The position numbers and the translations under genes were made by a program. The notes under the pieces are model-generated. The model worked only from the letters and a program-made list of their open reading frames with translations. It did no database searches and was not told where the DNA came from. From JASLDZ01 sp964235945 (lineage in GTDB: Bacteria; Pseudomonadota; Alphaproteobacteria; Caulobacterales; Caulobacteraceae), in assembly GCA_964235945.1 (NCBI GenBank), contig CAXSDV010000003.1, positions 38,180-102,179 of the forward strand: 64,000 nt of DNA, in the 5' to 3' direction. Position 1 is the first letter of the stretch; each line of letters starts with the position of its first letter. Shown piece by piece: positions 25,856 to 35,381 of the stretch.

Positions 25856-26856
25856 GCGCGCGCCCCCGAGTCGGCTTCCTGGGTGCGGGCTGGATCGGCC
25901 GCCACCGCATGGAGGCGATCCTCGCCACGGGCGCGGTGGAGGCCGTCGCCGTGGCCGAGCCGTCGGACGAGGCCGCCGCGGCCGCCCTGGCGCTGGCGCC
26001 CGGGGCCGTGCGCGCGGCCGATCTCGACGCCCTGCTGGCCCTGGGCCTGGACGGCGTGGTGATCGCCACCCCGAGCGCGCTCCACGCCGCCCAGACGACC
26101 GCGGCGCTGGCGAAGGGCGCGGCGGTGTTCTGCCAGAAGCCGCTGGGCCGCACCGCCGCCGAGACGCGGGGCGCGGTGGAGGCGGCGCGCGCCGCCGACC
26201 GGCTGCTGGCGGTGGACCTCTCCTACCGCTTCACCGACGGCGCGCGGCGCATCCGCGACCTCGTGCGCGCGGGCGAGCTCGGGCGCGTGTCGGTGTGCGA
26301 CCTCGTGTTCCACAACGCCTACGGGCCGGACAAGCCGTGGTTCTACGACCCCGCCCAGAGCGGCGGCGGGTGCCTGCTGGACCTGGGCGTCCACCTGGTC
26401 GACCTCGCGCTGTGGGTGCTGGACTTCCCGGCGGCGGGGCGCACCACCGCCGCGCTGATGGCCGGCGGCGAGTTCCTGGCCGGGCGCACCGACGTGGTGG
26501 AGGACTTCGCCGCCGTCGCTTTCGCCACGGACGCGGGCGCGCTGGTGCGCCTCGCCTGCTCGTGGAACCTGCCGGCGGGGCGCGACGCGGTGATCGGCGC
26601 CGCCTTCTACGGCGAGGGCGGCGGCGCGGCGCTGCGCAACCTCGACGGCTCGTTCTACGACTTCACCGCCGAGCGCTTCCGCGGCCAGGCGTGCGAGACG
26701 CTCACCCTGCCGCCGGAGGGCGGGGAGCCCTGGGGCGGGCGCGCCGCCGCCGACTGGGCGCGACGCCTCGCGGCCGGCGAGCGCTTCGACCCGCAGGCCG
26801 AGCGCCTGGTGGACGTGGCGCAGGTGCTCGACCGCCTCTACGGGCGCGAGGGGTGA
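25852..26856 (+). CDS. Gfo/Idh/MocA family oxidoreductase
   Basis: This 334-residue protein has the NAD-binding motif VGFLGAGWIGRHRMEAI and the family signature FCQKPLGRTAAET with the catalytic Lys. LLDLGVHLVDLALW (Asp/His) comes from the C-terminal substrate domain. Members oxidise inositols, glucose or related sugars. GTG 25852 overlaps the MDR dehydrogenase. It ends the plus-strand arm before the convergent DJ-1 gene. Inositol or an inosose is a plausible substrate by neighbourhood only. Confidence 0.9.
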   Translation: MSARPRVGFLGAGWIGRHRMEAILATGAVEAVAVAEPSDEAAAAALALAPGAVRAADLDALLALGLDGVVIATPSALHAAQTTAALAKGAAVFCQKPLGRTAAETRGAVEAARAADRLLAVDLSYRFTDGARRIRDLVRAGELGRVSVCDLVFHNAYGPDKPWFYDPAQSGGGCLLDLGVHLVDLALWVLDFPAAGRTTAALMAGGEFLAGRTDVVEDFAAVAFATDAGALVRLACSWNLPAGRDAVIGAAFYGEGGGAALRNLDGSFYDFTAERFRGQACETLTLPPEGGEPWGGRAAADWARRLAAGERFDPQAERLVDVAQVLDRLYGREG

Positions 26857-26888
26857 GGGGCGGCGCGCGCCGCCCCCCGACGGCCGCC

Positions 26889-27455
26889 TCAGGCCGCGGC
26901 GCGGTCCGATCGTGTGGTCGCGCCGAGCGCCTCGATCAGCTTGGCGCAGAAGGCGGGCAGGTCGTCCGGGTCGCGGCTGGTGATGAGGTTGCCGTCGACC
27001 ACCACCTCCTCGTCGACCACCTGCGCTCCGGCGTTCTCCAGGTCGGTGCGGATGGTCTTGTAGCTGGTCAGGCGACGCCCCTTGGCCACGCCCGCGTCGA
27101 TCAGGATCCAGGGCGCGTGGCAGATCACCGCCGCGGGCTTGCCGGCGTCGAAGAAGGCGCGGACGAACTGCTGCACGGCGGGCAGGGTGCGCAGGGCGTC
27201 GGGGTTGTTGGCCCCGCCGGGCAGCACCAGGGCGTCGAACTTGGCGGGGTCCGCGTCGTCCAGCGTCATGTCCACCGGGCAGGTCTTGTCGGGCTTGATG
27301 TGGTCGAAGCCCTGGATCTCTCCGGACTTCAGCGAGACCACCACCGTCTTGGCGCCCGCCTTCTCCAGTTCGGCCTTGGGGGTGAACAGTTCGGCCTCCT
27401 CGAAGCCGTCGGTGGCGAGGATGGCGACGGTCTTGCCGGACAGGTCGGCGGGCAT
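26889..27455 (-). CDS. DJ-1/PfpI family protein
   Basis: This 188-residue class I glutamine amidotransferase-like protein is related to stress proteins YhbO/PfpI. The nucleophile elbow is AVICHAPW with Cys and adjacent His, and ATDGFEEAELFTP near residue 15 supplies the conserved Glu. VLPGGANNPDAL is typical. Members act as protein or nucleotide deglycases or chaperones. It is transcribed alone, against its neighbours, and is probably not part of the sugar pathway. Confidence 0.92.
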   Translation of the reverse strand: MPADLSGKTVAILATDGFEEAELFTPKAELEKAGAKTVVVSLKSGEIQGFDHIKPDKTCPVDMTLDDADPAKFDALVLPGGANNPDALRTLPAVQQFVRAFFDAGKPAAVICHAPWILIDAGVAKGRRLTSYKTIRTDLENAGAQVVDEEVVVDGNLITSRDPDDLPAFCAKLIEALGATTRSDRAAA

Positions 27456-27520
27456 GGGGCGCTCCTGGAGGTCGGGGATCAGGCCGGCTCAACCGGCGTC
27501 CGCGGCGGGACGTTCCTCCT

Positions 27521-28606
27521 GTGAAGCTCGCCATGACCGCCGACGCGGTGGGCGGCGTGTGGACCTACGCCCTGGACCTCGCCCGCGCGCTGCGCCCCCA
27601 CGGCGTGGAGACGACGCTGCTGGTCGTCGGCCCCGCCCCCGCCGAGCCGCCCGGCGACTTGGAGGTGGTCGCCACCGGCCTGCCGCTAGACTGGTTGGCG
27701 CAGGGGCCCGGCGAGGTGGAGAGCGCGGGCCGCGCCCTGGCCGACCTCGCGGCGGACGCCCGCGCCGACCTCGTCCAGCTCAACAGCCCGGCCTATGCTG
27801 CGGCCGCGCGCTTCGCCGTTCCGGTGGTGGGCGTGCAGCACTCCTGCACCGCCACCTGGTGGCGCGCGGTCAGGGGCGAGGCTCCCGCGCCCGCCGACTT
27901 CGCCTGGCGGCGCGACCTGGCGCGGCGGGGCCTCCTGGCCTGCGCCCGCACCGTCGCCCCCACCCGCGCCTTTGCGGACGCGGTGGGCGCCGAGTACGCG
28001 CTGGAGCGGGCCCCCGCCGCCGTTTGGAACGGCCGCCGCGCCCTCGTCCCGGACGCGGAGGCGTCCGAGCCCGCCGAGCCCTACGTGATGACCGCCGGCC
28101 GGCTGTGGGACGAGTCCAAGGGCATGGCGGTGCTGGACGCGGCCGCCGCGCGCTTGTCGGTTCCCGTGATCGCCGCCGGCCCGCTGGCCGCGCCCGGCGG
28201 CGGGGAGGCGGCCTTCGCGCACCTGCGGGCGACGGGGCTGCTGCCCGCGGCCGAACTGCGGGCGCGGCTGGCGGGGGCGGCGGCCTTCGTCTCGCCTTCG
28301 CTGTACGAGCCGTTCGGGCTGGCGGTGCTGGAGGCGGCGCAGCTGGCGCGACCGCTGGTGCTGTCCGACATCGCGACCCTGCGCGAGTTGTGGGACGGGG
28401 CGGCGGTGTTCACCCCTCCCGGAGACGCCCCGGCCCTGACCGCCGCCTTGGAGGCGCTGCTGGCCGACCCGTCGCGCCGCGCGGCCCTCGCCGCCGCCGC
28501 CGCCGCCCGCGCCCGCCGCTACACGGTGGAGGCCATGGCCCGGGGCATGGCGGCGATCTACGCCCCGTTGACGGGACTCGCCCTCGGGCGGGGATCAGCT
28601 ACATAG
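27521..28606 (+). CDS. GT4 family glycosyltransferase
   Basis: This retaining GT-B enzyme has 361 residues. The N-terminus carries a Gly-containing donor or acceptor loop in TADAVGGVWTYALDLARAL. The C-terminal domain has AGRLWDESKG and the signature SPSLYEPFGLAVLEAAQ, the E-x7-E motif that binds the donor phosphate and sugar. The start is GTG 27521, with TTCCTCCT-type pyrimidines rather than a clear ribosome site upstream. It is first of four glycosyltransferase genes on this strand, and the CgeB-like gene follows 11 bases later. Confidence 0.88.
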   Translation: MKLAMTADAVGGVWTYALDLARALRPHGVETTLLVVGPAPAEPPGDLEVVATGLPLDWLAQGPGEVESAGRALADLAADARADLVQLNSPAYAAAARFAVPVVGVQHSCTATWWRAVRGEAPAPADFAWRRDLARRGLLACARTVAPTRAFADAVGAEYALERAPAAVWNGRRALVPDAEASEPAEPYVMTAGRLWDESKGMAVLDAAAARLSVPVIAAGPLAAPGGGEAAFAHLRATGLLPAAELRARLAGAAAFVSPSLYEPFGLAVLEAAQLARPLVLSDIATLRELWDGAAVFTPPGDAPALTAALEALLADPSRRAALAAAAAARARRYTVEAMARGMAAIYAPLTGLALGRGSAT

Positions 28607-28617
28607 CTCCTCGTCCC

Positions 28618-29739
28618 ATGCGCATCGCCTACTTCACCCACTCGCTCCGCTCCTGCTGGAACCACGGCAACGCGCACTTCCTGCGCGGCGTGCTGCGCGA
28701 ACTCGCCCTGCGCGGCCACGACGTGCGCGCGTTGGAGCCCGAGACGTCCTGGAGCCTGGAGAACCTCTTGGCCGACGCGGGGGAGGCCGGGCTCGACCCC
28801 TGGCGCGCCGCTTATCCCGAGCTGTCGCCCCAGACCTACGCGCCGGAGACGGACGCGGCGGACCTGATCGACGACGCCGAGCTCGTGGTCGTGCACGAGT
28901 GGAACGACCCGGCGCTGGTGGCCGCGATCGGCCGGGCGCGGGCGCGGGGCGGGCGCTTCACCCTCTTGTTCCATGACACCCACCATCGGGCGGTGAGCGA
29001 TCCCGAAGCCATCCGCGCCTTTGATCTCGGCGGCTATGACGGCGTGCTGGCCTTCGGCGAGGCGCTGTCGCAGGTCTACCGCCGTTGGGGCTGGGGCGGG
29101 CGCGTGTGGACCTGGCACGAGGCCGCCGACACCCGCCTGTTCCGTCCGCCCGCGGTCGAGGGGGAGCGCGAGGGCCTGGTCTGGATCGGCAACTGGGGCG
29201 ACGGCGAGCGCACGGAGGAGCTGGAGCGGTTCCTGTTCGAGCCCGCGCGCGAGGCGGGCCTGCCGCTGGAGGTGTACGGCGTCCGCTACCCGCCCGAGGC
29301 GCTGGCCCTGTTGGAGCGCTACGGCGCCGTCCACCGCGGCTGGACCCCCAACGCCCGCGCGCCGGAGATTTTCGCCGCGCACCTGGCCACCGTGCACGTG
29401 CCCCGGCGCTACTACACGACCTTGCTCCCCGGCATCCCGACCATCCGCGTGTTCGAGGCGCTGGCCTGCGGCATACCCCTGGTGTCGGCCCCCTGGCGCG
29501 ACGACGAGGCGCTGTTCCGCCGCGGCCAGGACTTCCTGATGGTCGAGGACGGGGAGGCCATGGCCGACGCCCTGCAGGACGTGGCGGAGGACGCCGACCT
29601 GCGCGCCCACCTGGTGGAGAGCGGCCTGCACACGATCCGAACCCGCCACACCTGCGCCCACCGCGCGGACGAGCTCCTGGCGGTGGCCGCCGCCCTGGGC
29701 GCGCCCGCCCCCGCCGCCGCCGAGGTTCCCGCCCCGTGA
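28618..29739 (+). CDS. CgeB-like glycosyltransferase 1
   Basis: This 373-residue GT-B protein of the CgeB/DUF3880-type group begins YFTHSLRSCWNHGNAHFLRGV. It has FHDTHHRAVS, a linker with VWIGNWGDGERTEEL, and in the C-terminal domain VHVPRRYYTTLLPGIPTIRVFEALACG with the donor-binding Glu. Bacterial relatives are found in polysaccharide and spore-crust loci. Donor and acceptor are unknown. The C-terminus is Ala/Pro rich, and its stop overlaps the second CgeB-like gene. Confidence 0.82.
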   Translation: MRIAYFTHSLRSCWNHGNAHFLRGVLRELALRGHDVRALEPETSWSLENLLADAGEAGLDPWRAAYPELSPQTYAPETDAADLIDDAELVVVHEWNDPALVAAIGRARARGGRFTLLFHDTHHRAVSDPEAIRAFDLGGYDGVLAFGEALSQVYRRWGWGGRVWTWHEAADTRLFRPPAVEGEREGLVWIGNWGDGERTEELERFLFEPAREAGLPLEVYGVRYPPEALALLERYGAVHRGWTPNARAPEIFAAHLATVHVPRRYYTTLLPGIPTIRVFEALACGIPLVSAPWRDDEALFRRGQDFLMVEDGEAMADALQDVAEDADLRAHLVESGLHTIRTRHTCAHRADELLAVAAALGAPAPAAAEVPAP

Positions 29740-30848
29740 GACTCGCCTTCTACGGCTCCTCCCTCGTCTCGTCCTACTGGAACGGGGCGGCGACCTATTA
29801 CCGGGGCGTGCTGTCCGAGCTGCACCGGCGCGGGTGGGAGATCACCTTCTACGAGCCGGACGCCTACGACCGGCAGAGCCACCGCGACATCGACCCGCCG
29901 CCCTACGCCCGCTCCGTGGTCTATCCCGCCACCGAAGAGGCCGCGCGCGAGGTGCTCGCGCAGGCCCGTGACGCCGACGTGGTGGTGAAGGCGAGCGGGG
30001 TGGGGGTGTTCGACGACCTCCTGCTGGAGGGCGTTCTCGACGTCGCCGCCCCCCACGCGCTCACCGTGTTGTGGGACGTGGACGCCGCCGCCACCCTGGA
30101 CGAGATGCGCGCGGGCGGCCCCGACCACCCGGTGCGCCGCCTGCTGCCGCGCTACGACCGGGTGTTCACCTACGGCGGCGGCCGGCCGGTGGTGGACGCC
30201 TACACCGGCTTCGGCGCGCGCGCCTGCACGCCCGTCTACAACGCGCTGGACCCCTCGACCCACCATCCGGTCGCGCCCGAGCCGCGCTTCGACGCGGACT
30301 TGTCGTTCCTGGGCAACCGCCTGCCCGACCGCGAGGCGCGGGTGGAGGAGTTCTTCCTGGGCGCGGCGGCGGCCCTGCCCGACCGGCGCTTCTTGATCGG
30401 CGGGAGCGGCTGGGGCGACAAGGCCATGCCCGCCAACGTGCGCCACATCGGCCACGTCTACACGGCCGAGCACAACGCCTTCAACACGAGCCCGCTCGCG
30501 GTGCTGAACATCGCGCGCGACTCCATGGCGGCCATCGGCTTCTCCCCCGCCACCCGCGTGTTCGAGGCGGCGGGGGCGGGCGGGTGCCTCATCACCGACT
30601 GGTGGGAGGGCATCCCCCTGTTCCTGGAGCCGGACGTGGAGGTGCTGGTCGCGCGCGACGGGCGGGACGTGGCCGACCACCTCGCCGCCCTCACGCCCGA
30701 GCGCGCCCGCGCGGTCGGCGAGGCCGGCCGCGCCCGCATCCTGGCCGAACACACCTACGAGAAGCGCGGGGCGCAGGTGGACCGCATCCTGCGCGCGGAG
30801 TTGGCCGCGGCGCGCGGGCGGGGCGCGGCGGCGGGCGCAAGCGCGTGA
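29736..30848 (+). CDS. CgeB-like glycosyltransferase 2
   Basis: This 370-residue protein opens AFYGSSLVSSYWNGAATYYRG and shows TVLWDVDAAATLDEM, the family's DUF3880-like core LSFLGNRLPDREARVEEFF, and NIARDSMAAIGFSPATRVFE with the late EAAG donor motif. GGCLITDWWEGI is typical of CgeB. It starts with GTG at 29736 inside the previous stop and overlaps the third CgeB-like gene at its end. Substrates are unknown. Confidence 0.84.
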   Translation: MRLAFYGSSLVSSYWNGAATYYRGVLSELHRRGWEITFYEPDAYDRQSHRDIDPPPYARSVVYPATEEAAREVLAQARDADVVVKASGVGVFDDLLLEGVLDVAAPHALTVLWDVDAAATLDEMRAGGPDHPVRRLLPRYDRVFTYGGGRPVVDAYTGFGARACTPVYNALDPSTHHPVAPEPRFDADLSFLGNRLPDREARVEEFFLGAAAALPDRRFLIGGSGWGDKAMPANVRHIGHVYTAEHNAFNTSPLAVLNIARDSMAAIGFSPATRVFEAAGAGGCLITDWWEGIPLFLEPDVEVLVARDGRDVADHLAALTPERARAVGEAGRARILAEHTYEKRGAQVDRILRAELAAARGRGAAAGASA

Positions 30849-31912
30849 AGCTCGTCGTGCTCGGCCTGTCGCTGTCGTCCTCATGGGGCAACGGCCACGC
30901 CACCACCTATCGCGCGCTGTTGAAGGCGTACGCCGCGCGTGGCCACCGGGTGACCTTCCTGGAGCGCGACACGCCCTGGTACCGCGGCGCCCACCGCGAC
31001 CTGCCCGACCCCGACTTCTGCGCCTTGCGTTTCTACGACGACCTCGGGGGCCTCGAAGCGCACCGGGCGGAGGTCGAGGCCGCCGACGCGGTGGTGGTCG
31101 GCTCCTACGTGCCGGACGGCGTGGAGGTCGGCCGCTGGGCGCAGGCCGCGGCGCCCGGGCGCTGCGCCTTCTACGACATCGACACCCCCGTCACCCTCGC
31201 CAAGCTGGCCCGGGGCGACTTCGAGTACCTGTCGCCCGAGCTCGTGGCCGGCTACGCCGTCTACCTGTCCTTCACCGGCGGGCCGACGCTCCGCCGGATC
31301 GAGCGCGACTACGCCAGCCCCGCCGCGCGGGCGCTGTACTGCTCGGTGGACGCCGGGCGCTACCGGCCGTTCGCCACCGCCAAGCGATGGGACCTGTCCT
31401 ACCTCGGCACCTACAGCCCCGACCGCCAGCCCGTGCTGGAGCGCCTGCTGCTGGCGCCCGCCCGCGCCCGGCCCGACCTGCGCTTCGTGGTGGCGGGCCC
31501 GCAGTACCCGGCCGATCTCGCCTGGCCTTCCAACGTGGAGCGCTTCGAACACGTGGGCCCGGCCGACCACCCGGAGTTCTACGGGGCCAGCCGCTGGACG
31601 CTGAACGTCACCCGCGCCGACATGGTGGCGGCGGGCTGGAGCCCCAGCGTGCGCCTGTTCGAGGCCGCCGCCTGCGCCTGCCCGGTGGTCTCCGACCGGT
31701 GGGAGGGGTTGGACGCGCTCTTCGCCCCCGGCCGCGAGATCGTGCTCGCCGACGGGGCCGAAGACGCGCTCGCCGCCCTGGCCCTGTTCGACGCGGAGCG
31801 CGACGCCCTGGCCGCGGCCGCCCGGGCGCGGGTGCTGGCCGCCCACACCGCCGCCCACCGCGCCGCCGAGCTGGAGCGCCACCTTTCCGCGGCGGTCGCG
31901 CCTCAGCCCTGA
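30845..31912 (+). CDS. CgeB-like glycosyltransferase 3
   Basis: This 355-residue protein begins KLVVLGLSLSSSWGNGHATTYR. It carries FYDIDTPVTLAKL, YLGTYSPDRQPVLERLL and LNVTRADMVAAGWSPSVRLFEAAAC. It is clearly the paralogue of the enzyme at 39058-40152, sharing WGNGHAT, DTPVTLA and LNVTRADM. GTG 30845 overlaps the preceding stop. Its last 10 bases overlap the convergent amidase gene. Confidence 0.85.
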   Translation: MKLVVLGLSLSSSWGNGHATTYRALLKAYAARGHRVTFLERDTPWYRGAHRDLPDPDFCALRFYDDLGGLEAHRAEVEAADAVVVGSYVPDGVEVGRWAQAAAPGRCAFYDIDTPVTLAKLARGDFEYLSPELVAGYAVYLSFTGGPTLRRIERDYASPAARALYCSVDAGRYRPFATAKRWDLSYLGTYSPDRQPVLERLLLAPARARPDLRFVVAGPQYPADLAWPSNVERFEHVGPADHPEFYGASRWTLNVTRADMVAAGWSPSVRLFEAAACACPVVSDRWEGLDALFAPGREIVLADGAEDALAALALFDAERDALAAAARARVLAAHTAAHRAAELERHLSAAVAPQP

Positions 31913-31918
31913 TAGGCG
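31899..31918. terminator. short hairpin across two convergent stop codons
   Basis: CGCCT (31899-31903) can pair with AGGCG (31914-31918). The loop contains the stop codons of the plus-strand glycosyltransferase and the minus-strand amidase. The stem is only 5 bp, so termination strength is doubtful. Confidence 0.3.
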
Positions 31919-33267
31919 GGCGGCGCGCCCAGCTCGCGGCCCAGCACCCGCGCGAGGCCCAGCGCCGTCTCGTCGTCCCACGCCACCGCCTGGAAGGAGA
32001 GGGGCAGGCTCTCGTCGGTCAACCCGACCGGGAAAGCGCAGGCGGGCAGCCCCGCCAGGCTCGCCAGGCAGGTCAACTGGGAGGTGGACTCCGGCGGGTC
32101 GGCGTCCCGCGCGAAGGCGGGGCCGGGCGTGGTGGGCAGCAGCACGCCCGCGTAGGGGCTCAGCGCCTCGCGGATCGCTTCGGCCCCCGCCGCCAGGTCG
32201 CGGTAGGCGCGGGCCAGGTCGCGCGCGGGCCGCGTTCCCGCCTCCTCCAGCACCCGCCGGTAGCCGGGGGAGAAGCCCTCCGGGTCGTGCGCCAGCGCTT
32301 CCGCGTGCTCCACCGCGCTCTCGGCGGCGGCCACGAACATGGCCAAGCGCCGCAGGGCGGGCAGGTCGAGGCCGGCGGGGGCGGACACGCGCTCCACCGT
32401 CAGCCCGCGGTCCTGCGCGTCGGCCAGCAGAGCTTCGGCGGCGCGCGCGGTCTCGGGCGAGAGGTCCACGCCCGCCAGGTCCATCAGCGCGAAGGGCGAC
32501 TCGGTCAGCCGGTCGAAGTCGGCGGGTTCGGCGATCTCGGCGGCGAGTTCGGCCCCGCCCTCGCACAGGCCGGCGAACAAGCGCGCGGCGTCCACGGCCG
32601 AGCGCGCCAGCACGCCCGGCTGGTCGAAGGTCCAGCTGGTCGCGACCAGGCCGTCGGCGGGGGCGAGGCCCGGCGTCGGCTTGTGGCCGAACACGCCGTT
32701 GAAGGCGGCGGGGATGCGCACGGAGCCCAGGGTGTCGGAGGCGAGCGCCCCCGCGCACAGCCCCGCCGCCACGGCCGCCCCCGCCCCGCCGGACGAGCCG
32801 CCCGGCGTCTGGTCGAAGCTCCACGGGTTGTGGGTGCGGCCGAAGTGCGGGTTGTCGGCGGTGGGGCCGTAGCCTCCCTCCATCATGGCGGTGAGGCCCA
32901 GCAGCACCGCCCCCGCTTGGCGCAGGCGCGCCACGGCGCCCGCGTCTCCTTGCGCCAAGCGGTCGCGGTGGGCGCCGATCCCCGCGTGCCAGGGCCAGCC
33001 GTCCACCGCGATGCTGGCCTTTACCGAGACGGGGACGCCGTCCAGCCGCGAGAGCGGCGCGCCCGCACGCCACCGTTCGGCGCTGGCGGCGGCCGCGTCG
33101 CGCGCGCCGGCCGCGTCCACGTGGACGTAGGCCCCCAGCGCCCCGTCCAGCCCGGCGATGCGCGACAGGTAGGCCTCGCACGCCTCCACGGGGGTGACGG
33201 CGCGCCCGGCGTACAGGTCGTGCAGGCCGGCGACGCCGGCGGCGATGATCGGATTGGCGAAGGGCAT
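31903..33267 (-). CDS. cytoplasmic amidase-signature protein
   Basis: This 454-residue amidase-signature enzyme has catalytic Lys in VPVSVKASIAV and the Ser region FDQTPGGSSGGAGAAVA, followed by SDTLGSVRIPAAFNGV, where the second Ser is found. FAFP-like LPACAFPVGLTDESLPL is typical of the C-terminal fold. It has no signal peptide, unlike the amidase at 15167-16786. It resembles AtzF/GatA-type enzymes but lies away from gatC or gatB. The substrate is unknown. Confidence 0.88.
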   Translation of the reverse strand: MPFANPIIAAGVAGLHDLYAGRAVTPVEACEAYLSRIAGLDGALGAYVHVDAAGARDAAAASAERWRAGAPLSRLDGVPVSVKASIAVDGWPWHAGIGAHRDRLAQGDAGAVARLRQAGAVLLGLTAMMEGGYGPTADNPHFGRTHNPWSFDQTPGGSSGGAGAAVAAGLCAGALASDTLGSVRIPAAFNGVFGHKPTPGLAPADGLVATSWTFDQPGVLARSAVDAARLFAGLCEGGAELAAEIAEPADFDRLTESPFALMDLAGVDLSPETARAAEALLADAQDRGLTVERVSAPAGLDLPALRRLAMFVAAAESAVEHAEALAHDPEGFSPGYRRVLEEAGTRPARDLARAYRDLAAGAEAIREALSPYAGVLLPTTPGPAFARDADPPESTSQLTCLASLAGLPACAFPVGLTDESLPLSFQAVAWDDETALGLARVLGRELGAPPAYQG

Positions 33268-33328
33268 GACGCCTATCCTGCCTCCGACCTTGCGCGCCGT
33301 CGACGCCTTGACCTCGCGCGGACGCGCC

Positions 33329-33799
33329 CTAGGGCGCGGTGGAGCGGACGGCGAACTTCGTGCGCACGCGGCCGGCGTGGGCGAAGTTCAGCGTCACGGG
33401 CACGGTGTCGCCGGGCTTGAGCGCGTGCCTGAGCCCCATGAGCATGAGGTGGCGCCCGCCCGGGGCCAGCCGCGCCTCGCCGCCCGCAGGCACGTCCAGG
33501 CCGGCCACGGGCGCCATGTGGGACATGGGTCCCATGGGCCCGCCCACCGTCATGCTCTCGTGCAGCTCCACCCGGGCGGCGGCCGGGCTCTGCGCGGAGA
33601 TCAGCCGGTCGGGGGTGCGGCCGGTGTTGACCAGGCGCGCATAGCCCACGCCGTTGGGCAGGCCGGCGGGGACCGGCCGGCTCCAGGCCCCCTCCACCCG
33701 CACCCCCGCGGGCGCGGCGAGGGCGGGCGCGGCGACGGCCCCCGCGAGAGCGGCCCCGAGGACCATGGCGAGCGGGAGGGCGCGGCGAAGACGGGTCAT
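33329..33799 (-). CDS. PCu(A)C-type periplasmic copper chaperone
   Basis: This 156-residue protein has a signal peptide (RRALPLAMVLGAALAG...ALA). The copper site is built from HESM near residue 87 and HMAP, then RHLMLMGL, matching the H(M)X10MX21HXM family pattern. It delivers Cu(I) to cytochrome oxidase CuA. The common partner SCO1/SenC is not in the window. ATG 33799 was chosen as the start of the signal peptide, although the open frame extends much further upstream. Confidence 0.9.
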   Translation of the reverse strand: MTRLRRALPLAMVLGAALAGAVAAPALAAPAGVRVEGAWSRPVPAGLPNGVGYARLVNTGRTPDRLISAQSPAAARVELHESMTVGGPMGPMSHMAPVAGLDVPAGGEARLAPGGRHLMLMGLRHALKPGDTVPVTLNFAHAGRVRTKFAVRSTAP

Positions 33800-33914
33800 G
33801 CCCGGCAGCGTTAAGGCCGCGACCCCCGCGTGTCGATTGCGCGCGGCGCCCGCGCCCTTCCGGCGGCGGGCGGGCGCGGCTATGGCTGCGCTCGAACGGC
33901 GGGGAGTTCTGAAG

Positions 33915-34751
33915 ATGACGTGGCTGCAGGCCCTGGTGCTGGCCGTCGTGCAGGGGATCACCGAGCTCTTCCCCGTGTCCAGCCTCGGCCACGCGGTGGT
34001 GCTGCCCGCGCTCCTGGGCTGGAGGAACGTCGACCAGTCCAGCGACACCTTCCTGCCCTTCCTGGTGGTCATGCACCTGGGCACGGCGGTGGCGCTGTTC
34101 GCCTTCTTCTGGAGCGACTGGCGCGCCTTCGGCGAGGCGGTGGTGCTCAACCGCGGCCCGCGCGCGGCGGCGGAGCGGCGGCTGTTCTGGCGCATCGTGG
34201 TGGCGACGATCCCCGCGGTGATCGTGGGCGCGGGGCTGCACAAGCTCCTGCGCGAGGCCTTCGCCAGCCCGATGATCGCCGCCGGCTTCCTGATCGTGAA
34301 CGGCTTCATCCTGTTCGCGGTGGAGCGGTTGAAGAAGCCCGCCAGGAAGTCCGTCGACGCCCTGAGCTGGGCGGACGCGCTGATCGTGGGCGTGTGGCAG
34401 TGCCTGGCGCTGATCCCCGGCGTGTCGCGCTCGGGCTCCACCATCGTGGGCGGGCTGGTGCAGGGGCTGGACCACGAGGAGGCCGCGCGCTTCTCCTTCC
34501 TGATGGCGGTGCCGGTGATCCTGGGGGCCACCGTGTTCGAGGTCCCCAAGCTGCTCCACGCCCACCCGGGCGCGAACGTGCTGGCCATGGCCGCCGTGTC
34601 GGGGGTGGTCTCGGGCGTCGTCGCCTACGCCAGCCTGTGGACGCTGATGCGCTGGTTCAAGCGCCACGAGTTCAAGGCGCTGGACCCCTTCGCGATCTAC
34701 TGCTGGATCGCGGGGGCGGGCGGCCTCGCCGTGCTGGCGCTGCACCGCTGA
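33915..34751 (+). CDS. uppP: undecaprenyl-diphosphatase
   Basis: This polytopic membrane phosphatase of 278 residues recycles undecaprenyl diphosphate to the monophosphate for peptidoglycan and polysaccharide export. The motif QGITELFPVSSLGH (13-26) and the second motif PGVSRSGSTIVGG carry the catalytic Glu, Ser, His and Arg residues of the BacA family. About eight helices are visible. It lies between two arms of a glycosyltransferase locus, where extra lipid-carrier recycling would be useful, but is not co-directional with either end. Confidence 0.95.
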   Translation: MTWLQALVLAVVQGITELFPVSSLGHAVVLPALLGWRNVDQSSDTFLPFLVVMHLGTAVALFAFFWSDWRAFGEAVVLNRGPRAAAERRLFWRIVVATIPAVIVGAGLHKLLREAFASPMIAAGFLIVNGFILFAVERLKKPARKSVDALSWADALIVGVWQCLALIPGVSRSGSTIVGGLVQGLDHEEAARFSFLMAVPVILGATVFEVPKLLHAHPGANVLAMAAVSGVVSGVVAYASLWTLMRWFKRHEFKALDPFAIYCWIAGAGGLAVLALHR

Positions 34752-34762
34752 GGAGCCCCGCC

Positions 34763-35374
34763 ATGCGCCCGTCCATCCTGTCCGCCGTGGCCCTGGCCGT
34801 CGTCCCCGCCGCGGCGTGGGCGGCGACCCCGGCCGTGCAGCCGCTCGCCTTCGCCCGGCCGGAGACGGCCGCTCCCTCCACCTTGCACGTGGTCGTGCCC
34901 GAGGTCGACGCGGACGGGACGCTGCCGCTTCCCTACAGCGGCTACGGCAAGAACATCGCCCCCGCCGTGCGCTGGAGCGGCGGTCCCGCCGGCGTGCGCG
35001 CCTGGGCGCTGATGGTGGAGGACCCGGACGGCGGCCCGCCCACCCCGGTGATCCACTGGCTCGCCTGGAACATCCCCGCCGGGCTCGACGGCCTGTCGCG
35101 GGGCACGCACAACGAGGCGGAGCCCAAGCGCACCGCCGGCTTGCGCCAGGGGATCAACAGCCACGGGGGCCTGGGCTGGACGGGGCCGCACCCGCCGGTG
35201 GGCGACCCCGCGCACCACTACCACGTGGAGGTGTTCGCCCTGGACCGGCCGCTCGGGCTCAAGGGCGGGGCCGACCGCGAGGCGCTGATCCGCGCGCTCA
35301 AGGGGCGGGTGCTGGCGCGCGGCGAGACGGTGGCCCTCTACGCCCAGGCGCCCGACAAGGCGCGCGGCCGCTGA
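34763..35374 (+). CDS. exported YbhB/YbcL (PEBP-like) protein
   Basis: This 203-residue protein has a signal peptide ending AWA near residue 20. PEBP features are YGKNIAPAVRWSGGPAGVRAWALMVEDPDGG, VIHWLAWNIP and GWTGPHPPVGDPAHHYHVEVFALD, whose Asp and His residues line the ligand pocket. It follows uppP by 11 bases, so it may be co-transcribed. The function of bacterial members is largely unknown. Confidence 0.92.
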   Translation: MRPSILSAVALAVVPAAAWAATPAVQPLAFARPETAAPSTLHVVVPEVDADGTLPLPYSGYGKNIAPAVRWSGGPAGVRAWALMVEDPDGGPPTPVIHWLAWNIPAGLDGLSRGTHNEAEPKRTAGLRQGINSHGGLGWTGPHPPVGDPAHHYHVEVFALDRPLGLKGGADREALIRALKGRVLARGETVALYAQAPDKARGR

Positions 35375-35381
35375 GCGTCGT